From: PALSA-607 sp036509315
GTDB taxonomy: Bacteria > Actinomycetota > Actinomycetes > Acidothermales > Acidothermaceae
DNA length: 64,000 nt
Assembly: GCA_036509315.1 (NCBI GenBank)
Contig: DATCFU010000153.1
Span: forward strand, 1-64,000
Direction: 5' to 3'
Shown: in pieces, positions 1 to 8,123 of the stretch
Position numbering within the stretch: the first letter of the stretch is position 1
Layout of the letters: every line of letters begins with the position of its first letter
Translations under genes and position numbers: made by a program
Notes under the pieces: generated by a model
The model's database searches: none
Told to the model about the DNA's origin: nothing
Seen by the model: the letters and a program-made list of their open reading frames with translations, nothing else

Positions 1-580
1 TGCGAATCGACTTGAAGATGCGCGGCACTGTCTCCAGGTTGTGCGCGAACACCTCGGGCTGCGCGTCGAAGACCTGCGCCAGCAATTCGGGCCTGGCGTG
101 GAAATCGGGGGTCAGCAGCTCGACGCCACAGCCTGGCACCGTGGCGTGGATCTCGCGGACGGTCTGCGCGTACAGCCAGGCGCCCTCATCGTCGAGGTCG
201 TCGCGTGCAACACCCGTCACTGTGGCGTAGCGAAGCCCCATGGATGCGACCGACTCAGCGACTCGTCGCGGCTCGTCGCGGTCGAGCGGAACGGGTCGCC
301 CGCTGTCGATCTGGCAGAACGAACAGTTGCGCGAGCAGGTCGCGCCGCCGATCAGAAAGGTCGCTTCGCGGTCTTCCCAGCATTCGAAGATGTTCGGGCA
401 GCCAGCCTCTTCGCAGACCGTGTGCAAGCCCTCGCTGCGCACAAGTTCCTTCAATGCGGTGTACTCAGGACCCATCTTGGCGCGGGTCTTGATCCAGGCC
501 GGCTTCTTCTCGATCGGCACAGCGGCGTTGCGGGCCTCGACCCGCAGCAGCTTGCGGCCCTCGGGCGCGACGGCGCTCAT
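1..580 (-). CDS. lipA: Lipoyl synthase LipA, N-terminal part (runs off window)
   Basis: Radical-SAM enzyme that inserts two sulfurs into protein-bound octanoyl groups to make lipoate. Only the first 193 codons are present; the gene continues past base 1. The N-terminal auxiliary-cluster cysteines are visible as C56, C61 and C67 (CEEAGCPNIFEC), followed by the radical-SAM motif CSRNCSFC with C82, C86 and C89. The ATG at 578-580 overlaps the lipB stop in an ATGA, so the two genes are translationally coupled. LipB supplies the octanoyl substrate, and the lipoylated E2 encoded near 10-11.5 kb is a likely client. The identification is firm; only the C-terminal half is unseen. Confidence 0.97.
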   Translation of the reverse strand, partial: MSAVAPEGRKLLRVEARNAAVPIEKKPAWIKTRAKMGPEYTALKELVRSEGLHTVCEEAGCPNIFECWEDREATFLIGGATCSRNCSFCQIDSGRPVPLDRDEPRRVAESVASMGLRYATVTGVARDDLDDEGAWLYAQTVREIHATVPGCGVELLTPDFHARPELLAQVFDAQPEVFAHNLETVPRIFKSIR

Positions 581-1224
581 GCCGACACCTTCGCCGGTCT
601 TGCGGCCTTCAGTGCGTTCGCCAGGTGGAGTTCGACGAAAGGAAGGACCTCGTCGACGCTGACGTCGCGGCCAAGCTCGCGCGACAGCGATGTCACATCG
701 GCGTCGTCGATACCGCACGGCACGATTCGACCAAACCAGCTCAGATCCGGGTCGCAGTTCAGCGCGAACCCGTGCATCGTCGTGCAACGAGAGATGCGGA
801 CGCCGATTGCTGCGATCTTGCGCGCTGCTGCCCCGCCGTTACCGGGCACCCACACCCCAGAACGGCCCGCGATCTGGATCGCCGAGACGCCGAAATCCGC
901 GCAGACCGCGATCAGGGCCTCCTCGAGCCGCCGTACATGCCCGACCGCGTCGATGGGCATCGGCAACCGCACGATCGGATACCCGACAAGTTGCCCGGGA
1001 CCGTGCCACGTCATCCGCCCGCCACGGTCGACGTCGATCACCGGCGTGCCGTCAATAGGCCGCTCGAAATCCTGCGTGCGCCGACCCGCGGTGAAGACCG
1101 GCGGGTGCTGCAGCATCAGGCAGGTGTCGGGGATCTCGTCGGCCACCCGAGCGGCATGCACGTCGCGTTGAATGTCCCACGCCTGCTCATAAGGGACGAC
1201 GCCGAGGTGCTTGAACGCGATCAC
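577..1224 (-). CDS. lipB: Octanoyl-ACP:protein N-octanoyltransferase LipB
   Basis: Transfers octanoate from acyl carrier protein to lipoyl domains, the first step of lipoate synthesis in the cytoplasm. With a GTG start at 1222-1224 the protein is 215 residues, normal for LipB. The substrate-binding stretch RGGRMTWHGPGQLVGYP is at about residues 67-83, and the catalytic pair is K136 (GAAARKIAA) and C170 (RIVPCGIDD). An upstream ATG would add 29 residues of unlikely sequence, so the GTG was preferred; no clear ribosome site precedes it. It is coupled to lipA by a 4-base overlap and is divergent from the kinase gene at 1319. Confidence 0.95.
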   Translation of the reverse strand: MIAFKHLGVVPYEQAWDIQRDVHAARVADEIPDTCLMLQHPPVFTAGRRTQDFERPIDGTPVIDVDRGGRMTWHGPGQLVGYPIVRLPMPIDAVGHVRRLEEALIAVCADFGVSAIQIAGRSGVWVPGNGGAAARKIAAIGVRISRCTTMHGFALNCDPDLSWFGRIVPCGIDDADVTSLSRELGRDVSVDEVLPFVELHLANALKAARPAKVSA

Positions 1225-1318
1225 ACTTTGAGGATACGGCGTCGGCGTTGCGCTGGTGAGCGCTGCCAGCTGTGGACAACCGCAGCGGACAAGCGGCTGT
1301 GTGCGCTGCAATGGCGGC

Positions 1319-2920
1319 GTGGACGAGTTCTCGCTTCCGGGTTACGACGTCGAGGAGCTGGCCGGGTTCGGCGGCTCGGGCGAAGTCTGGCGTGCGCATG
1401 AATCGTCGACCGGCGAGGTGGTCGCGCTCAAGCGGCTGCGCGTCGACACGTCGAGTCCGTTATCGACGGAGCAGTTGCAGCGGGAAGCGGCCCTACTCGC
1501 GTCCGTGCGTCACGACCACATCGTTCCGCTGCGATCCGTCGTCTCGACCGGCGACGGGCTCGTCCTGGTGCTCGACTACGCCGAGGGCGGCAGTCTCGCT
1601 GCGGTACTCGGCGCCCGCGGTCGGCTGTCGGCGGGCGAGGTCGTCACCATCGGCGCGCCGTTGGCGCAGGCGCTGTCCGACATTCACTCGCGAGGCCTGA
1701 TCCACGGCGACGTCACGCCGGGCAACATCGTCTTCGACGGATCCGGCAAACCGCTTCTTGCAGACCTTGGGGTCGCACGTCTCGTCGGGGACCAAGCAGG
1801 CCCGGCCGGGCGGACGCCGGGCTACGCCGACCCGGCACTGGCGACCGCCGAGGTGTCCAGCGTGGCGAGCGACGTCCACGGCCTGGCTGCCGTCTGTTTC
1901 GCCGCTCTCGCGGGCGTGCCGCCCTACAGCGACTCCGAGCCCATGGTCGCCCGACCACTTGGGCCGCTGGCGCCCGAGGCTCCCGCCGAGCTGGTCGCGG
2001 CGATCGAGGCGGGGCTCGATCCCGCTCCCGATGCCAGGCCCGACCCCGCGGCCTTCGGTCGCGCGTTGTTCGCATCCTGCTCACCTGTCGCGGTTCGGCT
2101 CTTGCGGGGGAGCCCGCGGGTGGGCCGGACGCCCGCAGCGAGCACGCATGTCGTGCCCGGCTCAGTTCGGGCGGTGGACCCGTCCCAGGAGACCGGTGCG
2201 CCGTCGCCGTCGCGCTTTCGTCGCGGCGAAGCGGCAGGTCGGCATCGCTGGTCGGTGGGCCGAGGCGTGCTGGTGCGCCGCGCGGTCGCGGTGGCCTGTG
2301 TCGTCACTTTGCTCGGCGCGGCCGTCGCGATCGGGATTGCGTGGGGATGGTCTGATCACGGCCACCGCGCCTCGGCGAGCACCGCGAGCACCGCGAGCGC
2401 CGCCGTCGCACCGTCCGCCAGCCCGGCGTCCGGGCTCGCTGTAGCTTCCGCGCCGCCCTCAGCGGTCGAGCATCTGACAGGGACGCCGTCCACGGCCAAC
2501 CCGTCTCCCAACTCGCCGGTGGCGGTTGCGTCGCCCGCCCCCGACTGGCTCTCTGTCGTCGGCGCGCTCGACGCGAGCCGCGATGCTGCGTTCGCGGATG
2601 CAGACGCGAACGAACTCGACGCGATCTATGTACCGGGATCTGCCGCCCTCGCGACCGACCGCGCAGCGCTGGGTCGTCTTGTCGGCGCTGGTCAACGGGT
2701 TCGCGGCCTGCAGTTTGTGCTCGCGTCGGTGCGGGTGGTCTCCCAGTCGCCGGCCGAGATCACGCTCGCTGTGGCCGACACCCTTGCTAGCTACGACGTC
2801 GTCGATGCTGCGGGGGCAGCGACCCATGTGCCCGGGCGGGGGATGCGGAACTGGACGGTCGTGCTGCGCACCGAACCGGACGAACTGCGCTGGCAGATTG
2901 CGTCGATTGCGCCCGCCTAG
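1319..2920 (+). CDS. Membrane-anchored Ser/Thr protein kinase, divergent catalytic motifs
   Basis: Hanks-type kinase of about 533 residues. The kinase domain covers roughly residues 7-250: glycine-rich loop GFGGSGEV, lysine K38 in ALKRL, helix-C glutamate near E56, catalytic loop HGDVTPGN (D131, N136) and DLG (D149) in place of DFG. The usual HRD arginine is glycine and the loop lysine (HRDLKPxN) is threonine, so it may be weakly active or specialised. A Pro/Ser-rich juxtamembrane region leads to one membrane helix at about 319-344 and an Ala/Ser-rich extracytoplasmic tail ending in an about 130-residue domain (from about residue 400) that I cannot name. GTG at 1319 is chosen because the domain begins soon after; an in-frame ATG at 1256 is possible. 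Confidence 0.85.
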   Translation: MDEFSLPGYDVEELAGFGGSGEVWRAHESSTGEVVALKRLRVDTSSPLSTEQLQREAALLASVRHDHIVPLRSVVSTGDGLVLVLDYAEGGSLAAVLGARGRLSAGEVVTIGAPLAQALSDIHSRGLIHGDVTPGNIVFDGSGKPLLADLGVARLVGDQAGPAGRTPGYADPALATAEVSSVASDVHGLAAVCFAALAGVPPYSDSEPMVARPLGPLAPEAPAELVAAIEAGLDPAPDARPDPAAFGRALFASCSPVAVRLLRGSPRVGRTPAASTHVVPGSVRAVDPSQETGAPSPSRFRRGEAAGRHRWSVGRGVLVRRAVAVACVVTLLGAAVAIGIAWGWSDHGHRASASTASTASAAVAPSASPASGLAVASAPPSAVEHLTGTPSTANPSPNSPVAVASPAPDWLSVVGALDASRDAAFADADANELDAIYVPGSAALATDRAALGRLVGAGQRVRGLQFVLASVRVVSQSPAEITLAVADTLASYDVVDAAGAATHVPGRGMRNWTVVLRTEPDELRWQIASIAPA

Positions 2921-2947
2921 ATCCGGGATCTGGGCGCCGCGCCTTAC

Positions 2948-2991
2948 TTGACATCGGCTGTCCGGAAGCTAACACTCTGGATCGAGTAGTT
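2948..2991 (+). promoter_or_regulatory. Candidate promoter and operator of the PadR gene
   Basis: TTGACA at 2948-2953 is followed after 16 bases by TAACAC at 2970-2975, a plausible sigma70-like pair. Overlapping the -10 region is an imperfect inverted repeat, AAC-ACTC (2971-2977), six bases, then GAGT-AGTT (2984-2991). PadR regulators bind such repeats and commonly repress their own genes, so autoregulation is inferred. The spacing and weak -10 leave this uncertain. Confidence 0.45.
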
Positions 2992-3008
2992 GAACCAGAG
3001 GAGTGTCG

Positions 3009-3698
3009 ATGGCGCGCCGCCAGAGGTCCAATCCGCTGGCTCTTGCCGTGCTGGCCTGCCTTGTCGAGCGTCCGATGCACCCATATGAGATCTCGACGAC
3101 CTTGCGCAGCCGTGGCAAGGAGCTCAGCATCAAGCTGAACTATGGATCCCTGTACTCCGTCGTTGAATCGCTGGAGAAGCACGGTCTGATCCGGGCGCGC
3201 GAGACCACCCGAGAGGGACGCCGGCCGGAGCGCACGGTTTATGAGATCACCGATGCCGGCGCGATCGAGTGTGAGGACTGGCTGGCCGAGCTGATCTCAG
3301 TGCCGGTCCGTGAGTTCACCTCGTTGGAGGCAGGCCTGTCGTTGCTTCCGTTGCTCGAACCACAAGAGGCTGCGCGGTTGTTGGACGAGCGAGCCGAGCG
3401 GTTACGGATCGAGCAGCGAGGGATCGACGCCGCCCACGCCGAAGCCGCGAGCATGCAGCTGCCCGATCTCTTCCTCATCGAGAGCGTGTATCGGCGCACA
3501 ATGCTCACCGCCCAGTTGGAGTTCGTCACCACGCTCGCCCGCGACATTCGATCGGGCGCCTTCCAAGGCACCGATTGGTGGCGGCGCATTCACGAACTGC
3601 GCGCAGTCGGCATCGGTTTCGAAGAACTCGCGCGGGATCCGGTCACGCATCTAGGGGAGGAGGCGGCGCGCTGGTTCAACCAGCCACAGTCCACGTAG
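3009..3698 (+). CDS. PadR-family transcriptional regulator
   Basis: Winged-helix regulator of 229 residues. The N-terminal PadR domain is clear (LALAVLACLVERPMHPYEI, then LNYGSLYSVVESLEKHGLI, and the wing with EGRRPERTVYEITDAG), followed by a longer helical C-terminal domain used for dimerisation or ligand sensing. The ATG at 3009 sits five bases after AGAGGAG (2997-3003); a GTG two codons upstream is less well placed. PadR proteins next to drug ABC exporters usually repress them until a ligand binds. The exporter genes follow from 3862, so they are the expected target. Confidence 0.93.
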   Translation: MARRQRSNPLALAVLACLVERPMHPYEISTTLRSRGKELSIKLNYGSLYSVVESLEKHGLIRARETTREGRRPERTVYEITDAGAIECEDWLAELISVPVREFTSLEAGLSLLPLLEPQEAARLLDERAERLRIEQRGIDAAHAEAASMQLPDLFLIESVYRRTMLTAQLEFVTTLARDIRSGAFQGTDWWRRIHELRAVGIGFEELARDPVTHLGEEAARWFNQPQST

Positions 3699-3729
3699 AA
3701 ACACAGTCCAGTTAGAACACGGAACTGAA

Positions 3730-3761
3730 CCCCTGACCGGTGCGTGAACACCGGCCAGGGG
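3730..3761 (+). terminator. Hairpin after the PadR gene
   Basis: CCCCTGACCGGTG at 3730-3742 pairs with CACCGGCCAGGGG at 3749-3761 with one A/C mismatch and a six-base loop. No U-tract follows, which is common in high-GC actinobacteria. It probably separates padR transcription from the exporter genes. Confidence 0.5.
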
Positions 3762-3771
3762 CCATACACCC

Positions 3772-3836
3772 GAGTTGAGACCGCAGGCGGCCCTTCCCGA
3801 GGCGCACTCACACGATAGGCGTTGCGGTCTCGACTC
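3772..3836 (+). promoter_or_regulatory. Long inverted repeat in the exporter leader
   Basis: A 14-base arm at 3772-3785 (GAGTTGAGACCGCA) is complementary to 3823-3836 (TGCGGTCTCGACTC) with a single mismatch, across a 37-base spacer. It ends 25 bases before the exporter start codon. It could form a 5'-leader RNA stem or be paired half-sites for the upstream PadR protein; the sequence does not decide between these. Confidence 0.45.
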
Positions 3837-3861
3837 CCCACCCAATGAACAGGGGAGTTCC

Positions 3862-4842
3862 ATGTCCGAATCGCCTTCGCCGGCACTGGCTGCCGTCGAT
3901 CTCGTCAAAACCTATCCAGCCGCGCGCGGCAAGCCACGCATCCGTGCGTTGGACGGGCTATCAATCAATGTCCAGGCCGGCACCGTGTTCGCCTTGCTCG
4001 GCCCAAACGGTGCCGGGAAGTCGACAGCGGTCAAGATTCTCGCCACGTTGTCGCGTCCCGATTTAGGGCAGGCCAGCGTGGCCGGCGTCAACGTACTTCG
4101 GGACCCCGACGCGGTTCGGCACATCATCGGCCTCGTCTCGCAAAAGGCGTCGAGCGACCCGATGGCAACAGCGCGCGAGAACTTGGTTCTCGCCGGGCGG
4201 ATCCACGGGATGTCGAGTTCCTCCGCGCGTGCTCGTGCGGCCGAATTGGTGTCCCGGTTCGCGCTCGACGACGCGGCCGACCGGTTGGCGAAGACCTTCT
4301 CGGGCGGCATGACTCGCAAGCTTGATGTCGCTATTGGGCTCATGCATCGCCCCCAGGTGCTGTTCCTCGACGAGCCCACCACGGGCCTCGATCCGCAGGC
4401 ACGGACCGAACTGTGGGCGGAGATCGAGCGGTTGTCGGCGCACGAGGAGGTTGCGGTGCTGCTGACCACGCACTACTTAGACGAAGCCGACCAACTCGCC
4501 GACCGGCTTGCGATCGTCGATCACGGTCGGGTGGTGGTCGAGGGAACTCCGGAGCAACTGAAGGCTGAGTTGAACGGCGACGCCGTGCAGGTCGAACTCG
4601 CGACGGCCGACGCGATTCCAGGTGCCCTGGTGATGCTGTCGCGCATTCCCGGTTTGCGCGACGTCGCGTCGGTTGGTGCGAGCCTTCGAGCTCGTGCCTC
4701 AAGTGGCGCCCGTGCGGTGCCGTCCCTGCTGTCGGCACTAGAAGATGCCGACATCGCAGTGGCGTCGGTGACGGTGGCGCGTCCTTCATTGGACGACGTG
4801 TACCTGCATCACGTCGGTCGCAGTTTCGAGGTGGCAGCATGA
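3862..4842 (+). CDS. ABC exporter ATP-binding protein, DrrA-like
   Basis: Cytoplasmic ATPase of 326 residues that powers the permease encoded next. Walker A is GPNGAGKST (47-55), the Q-loop glutamine about Q94, signature FSGGM (146-150), Walker B LFLDEP (167-172) and switch histidine H204. After the nucleotide domain there is an about 85-residue C-terminal extension typical of the DrrA/CcmA drug-resistance group. The ATG at 3862 has AGGGGAG four bases upstream; the longer open frame starting at 3775 lacks support. The pair with the PadR regulator suggests export of a toxic compound or self-made metabolite, but the substrate cannot be read from sequence. Confidence 0.93.
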   Translation: MSESPSPALAAVDLVKTYPAARGKPRIRALDGLSINVQAGTVFALLGPNGAGKSTAVKILATLSRPDLGQASVAGVNVLRDPDAVRHIIGLVSQKASSDPMATARENLVLAGRIHGMSSSSARARAAELVSRFALDDAADRLAKTFSGGMTRKLDVAIGLMHRPQVLFLDEPTTGLDPQARTELWAEIERLSAHEEVAVLLTTHYLDEADQLADRLAIVDHGRVVVEGTPEQLKAELNGDAVQVELATADAIPGALVMLSRIPGLRDVASVGASLRARASSGARAVPSLLSALEDADIAVASVTVARPSLDDVYLHHVGRSFEVAA

Positions 4843-5681
4843 GTAGCGCACTCGCCGAAGTTCCCACCTCGACGGATTCGCTTGTGCCGCGTCGACAGCG
4901 CGGGCGCCTGTTCCAGCATTCGGTTTACCTGACCGCTCGTTCGCTACGCACCCTGTGGCGACAGCCGACCTTCGCCGCGATGACGTTGATCGCGCCGATC
5001 ATCTGGCTACTGTTGTTTGGTCAGCTTTTCCGATCTGTTGTTCATATTCCTGGGTTTTCCTCGGGCTCGGGCTCCTACCTCGAGTTCATCACGCCCGGCG
5101 TCATCATCATGACGGCGTTGTTCTCCAGTGGCTGGGCAGGCACTGTCTACATCGATGACATGCACCGCGGCGTGATGGACCGCTTGCTTGCGTCGCCGGT
5201 GCGTCGTGGCGCGATGATGATTGGAACTCTTGCGTACCAGGCGGTCACGACTGTCGTGCAGACCCTGATCGTGTTCGGGGTCGCGTACATCAGCGAAGCC
5301 CGCTTTCGCGGTGGGGTGATCGGCATCGTCGTCACCATTGCCGCAGCTGCATTGATCTCGGTCATCATGGCTTCGTTCTCCAACGCGCTGGCGTTGCTCC
5401 TGCGTCAACAAGAAGCCCTGATCGGCGTTAGCCAGTTCATCGTGTTGCCCTTGCAGTTCCTGTCTTCCGCAATCATGGACACCAGGTTGTCGCCGCACTG
5501 GGTGCACCACGTCGCGCGTTATAACCCCGTCGACTGGGCGGTCGTCGCGTCTAGGCAGGCGCTGTCGTCCGGCACGGAGTGGGGCGCGGTCTGGCCGCGA
5601 CTGGGCTTCCTCGCCGCGTTGGCGGCAACGATGGCCTGGCTTGCCACTAGGGCATTTCGGAGTTACCAGGCGTCGATCTGA
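4839..5681 (+). CDS. ABC-2 type permease, DrrB-like
   Basis: Membrane partner of the preceding ATPase, 280 residues with about six hydrophobic helices (first near residues 48-63, last near 257-270) and the ABC-2 signature region around the conserved middle helices. The start overlaps the ATPase stop in ATGA, so the two are made together. It probably dimerises and moves an amphipathic drug or lipid-like molecule outward. A strong hairpin follows 11 bases after the stop. Confidence 0.92.
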   Translation: MSSALAEVPTSTDSLVPRRQRGRLFQHSVYLTARSLRTLWRQPTFAAMTLIAPIIWLLLFGQLFRSVVHIPGFSSGSGSYLEFITPGVIIMTALFSSGWAGTVYIDDMHRGVMDRLLASPVRRGAMMIGTLAYQAVTTVVQTLIVFGVAYISEARFRGGVIGIVVTIAAAALISVIMASFSNALALLLRQQEALIGVSQFIVLPLQFLSSAIMDTRLSPHWVHHVARYNPVDWAVVASRQALSSGTEWGAVWPRLGFLAALAATMAWLATRAFRSYQASI

Positions 5682-5692
5682 GTTCAGCCGTC

Positions 5693-5721
5693 GCCGGCGC
5701 CGTCGAATGGACGGCGCCGGC
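5693..5721. terminator. Bidirectional terminator between exporter and glutamine synthetase genes
   Basis: Perfect 12-base arms, GCCGGCGCCGTC at 5693-5704 and GACGGCGCCGGC at 5710-5721, with loop GAATG. It lies between the convergent permease and glnA type III genes and can act on both strands. There is no U-tract. Confidence 0.75.
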
Positions 5722-5772
5722 CAATCGGCGTCCAGCTTGCGCTTTTGAGATGGCACGATCCTGCTTAGTCGG

Positions 5773-7950
5773 TCACAGGATGAACAGCATCTCCTGGTAA
5801 GTCGGGAGCGGCCACAGGTCGTCAGCCACAATCCCCTCGAGCTGATCGGCAGCAGAACGTACGGCGGCCATCGCGGGCAGCAGCGCCGACTGCGCGTGCT
5901 GTGCCTCCTCGAGAGCCGTCGAGCCGCCGTGACGGGCGAGTGCGGTCTTCAAGTCAGCCAGACCCGAGCGAAGCGATGCGATGCGCCCTGACAGATCCTC
6001 GAGGTCAGCCAACTCCGGAGAGATGCCTGCCTGCTTCAGTGCTCCGACGTTGAGAGCCACCTCGGTCTGGTAACGGACCGCTGCGGGCAGCACCGACGTC
6101 GTCCCGATTTCGAGAGTGAGCCGCGCCTCGACGCCCACGCTCAACGCATATTGCTCGAGTCCAATCTCGTAGCGACTGTGCATCTCGCGGTGGGTAAAGA
6201 CCCCGTACTTACTAAACAACTCCATCGACTCTTCGGTGATCAGCTGCGGCAATGCGTCAAGCGTGGTGCGCAAGTTCGGCAGGCCACGCGCCGCCGCTTC
6301 AACTTGCCACTGCTCGGAGTATCCATCCCCGTTGAACACCGACGCTCCGTGCACGGTGATGATCTCTTCAAGGACCTTCTGGACGGCGACATTGAAGTCG
6401 ACACCATCGGCGACCGACGTCTCAAGATCGGTCGCAATGTAGTCGAGCGCCTCGGCCATGATCGTGTTGATCGTCACCATGGGGCCCGCCACCGACTGGC
6501 CCGATCCCGGCGCGCGGAACTCGAACCGGTTACCGGTGAAGGCGAACGGGCTGGTGCGGTTGCGGTCGCCCGGGTCGGTCGGCAGGTTCGGCAACGTATC
6601 GACGCCGATCGTGAGCGTCCCCTTTTCCTTCGACGAGGTCGCGCCGCCTTTCGCAATCTGGTCGAACACATCCGTCAACTGGTCGCCCAAGAAGATCGAG
6701 ATGATCGCGGGCGGGGCTTCGTTTGCTCCCAGACGGTGGTCGTTGGACGCCGACGCAACCGACGCGCGCAACAACCCACCGTACTTGTGGACGGCGCGGA
6801 TGACTGCCGCACAGAACACCAGGAACTGTGCGTTCTTGTGCGGGGTGTCGCCGGGCAGCAAAAGGTTGCCCTCGGTGGAGTTGCCGAGTGAGAAGTTGAC
6901 GTGCTTGCCCGATCCGTTGATGCCCTCGAACGGCTTCTCGTGGAACAGACACTCCATGCCGTGCCGTTGGGCAAGACGCTTGTAGGTCGACATCAACAGT
7001 TGCTGGTGGTCGGCGGCCACGTTTGCCCGTTCGAACATTGGCGCGATCTCGAACTGGCCGGGGGCCACCTCGTTGTGCCGGGTCTTGGCTGGTATGCCGA
7101 GCTTGAACAGTTCACGCTCGGTATCCATCATGAAGCCGAGTACTCGCTCCGGGATCGCGCCGAAGTAGTGATCGTCGAACTCTTGGCCCTTCGGAGGCTT
7201 GGACCCAAATAGTGTGCGGCCGGCGTTAAGCAGGTCGGGGCGAGCCAGGAAGAAGTGTCGGTCGACCAGGAAGTACTCCTGCTCGGCGCCACAAAACGAC
7301 ACGACGTGGTCGGGGTTCGGGTGACCGAACAGCTTCAGTATGCGTTCGGCATGAACCGCCATCGACTGTTGTGAACGCAGCAGTGGTGTCTTGTGGTCGA
7401 GTGCGTCACCGGTCATCGACACGAAGATCGTCGGTATGCACAGCGTGTTCCCGTTGGGGTTCTCAAGTACGTACGCCGGACTCGTGACGTCCCACCCGGT
7501 ATAGCCGCGGGCCTCGAACGTGTTGCGCAGGCCACCGCTGGGGAAGCTCGATGCGTCGGGCTCGCCTTGGGTGAGTGTCTTGCCGGCGAACTCGGCCAGG
7601 GCGGAGCCGTCGCCTGCGGGCTCAAGGAAGCTGTCGTGCTTCTCAGCGGTGAGGCCAGTCAGCGGGTAGAAGACGTGGGCGTAGTGGGTCGCCCCTTTCT
7701 CCATCGCCCAGTCCTTCATGGCGGCCGCGACGGCGTCAGCCACGAGCGGGTCGAGCGGCGCAGAGTGTTCGATCGTCGCCATGACCGACTTGAAGACCGA
7801 CTTCGGCAGCCGCTGTTGCATGACGGCTTTGCTGAAGACGTTCTCGCCGAAGATCTCCCCAGGTGTCTCGGTCGCCAGGAAGCTCACGGCTGGAGGTACA
7901 TAGGCCTCGACATCTTGAATGGCCTGGAGTCGAACGTTATTGCCGCTCAT
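5773..7950 (-). CDS. glnN: Type III glutamine synthetase (GSIII)
   Basis: ATP-dependent ligation of ammonia to glutamate. With the ATG at 7948-7950 the protein has 725 residues, the size of GSIII and far larger than GSI (about 470). Recognisable blocks are GAEQEYF (221-227, metal-binding glutamates), HNEVAPGQFE (292-301), NGSGKHVNFSLG (345-356) and, further on, NDHRLGANEAPP. The region syntenic in mycobacteria holds a GSI gene, glnA1, so this is a different class at that position. It is convergent with the ABC exporter and divergent from the CPBP gene. No adenylylation site of the GSI kind is expected in this class. A further 19-codon N-terminal extension is possible but unlikely. Confidence 0.94.
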   Translation of the reverse strand: MSGNNVRLQAIQDVEAYVPPAVSFLATETPGEIFGENVFSKAVMQQRLPKSVFKSVMATIEHSAPLDPLVADAVAAAMKDWAMEKGATHYAHVFYPLTGLTAEKHDSFLEPAGDGSALAEFAGKTLTQGEPDASSFPSGGLRNTFEARGYTGWDVTSPAYVLENPNGNTLCIPTIFVSMTGDALDHKTPLLRSQQSMAVHAERILKLFGHPNPDHVVSFCGAEQEYFLVDRHFFLARPDLLNAGRTLFGSKPPKGQEFDDHYFGAIPERVLGFMMDTERELFKLGIPAKTRHNEVAPGQFEIAPMFERANVAADHQQLLMSTYKRLAQRHGMECLFHEKPFEGINGSGKHVNFSLGNSTEGNLLLPGDTPHKNAQFLVFCAAVIRAVHKYGGLLRASVASASNDHRLGANEAPPAIISIFLGDQLTDVFDQIAKGGATSSKEKGTLTIGVDTLPNLPTDPGDRNRTSPFAFTGNRFEFRAPGSGQSVAGPMVTINTIMAEALDYIATDLETSVADGVDFNVAVQKVLEEIITVHGASVFNGDGYSEQWQVEAAARGLPNLRTTLDALPQLITEESMELFSKYGVFTHREMHSRYEIGLEQYALSVGVEARLTLEIGTTSVLPAAVRYQTEVALNVGALKQAGISPELADLEDLSGRIASLRSGLADLKTALARHGGSTALEEAQHAQSALLPAMAAVRSAADQLEGIVADDLWPLPTYQEMLFIL

Positions 7951-8123
7951 GGAGACACCCTTCGTACGCCGCTTGCGTTTCCGGCTGCGAACCCGACGCC
8001 GCGACACTAGGCGTCAAACACATCGGGGGTGTTTCGTCGACGTGAACGCTGCGCGTCAGCCAGCTGGCAGCAGCCGAGCCAGCTTTTTAGCGCAACCTCA
8101 GGAATCGTTGTCATCATGGCGTC

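Noticed and set aside
8016..8034. AAACAC / GTGTTT inverted repeat between glutamine synthetase and CPBP genes
   Set aside because: Six-base arms only; could be an operator but there is no second support.
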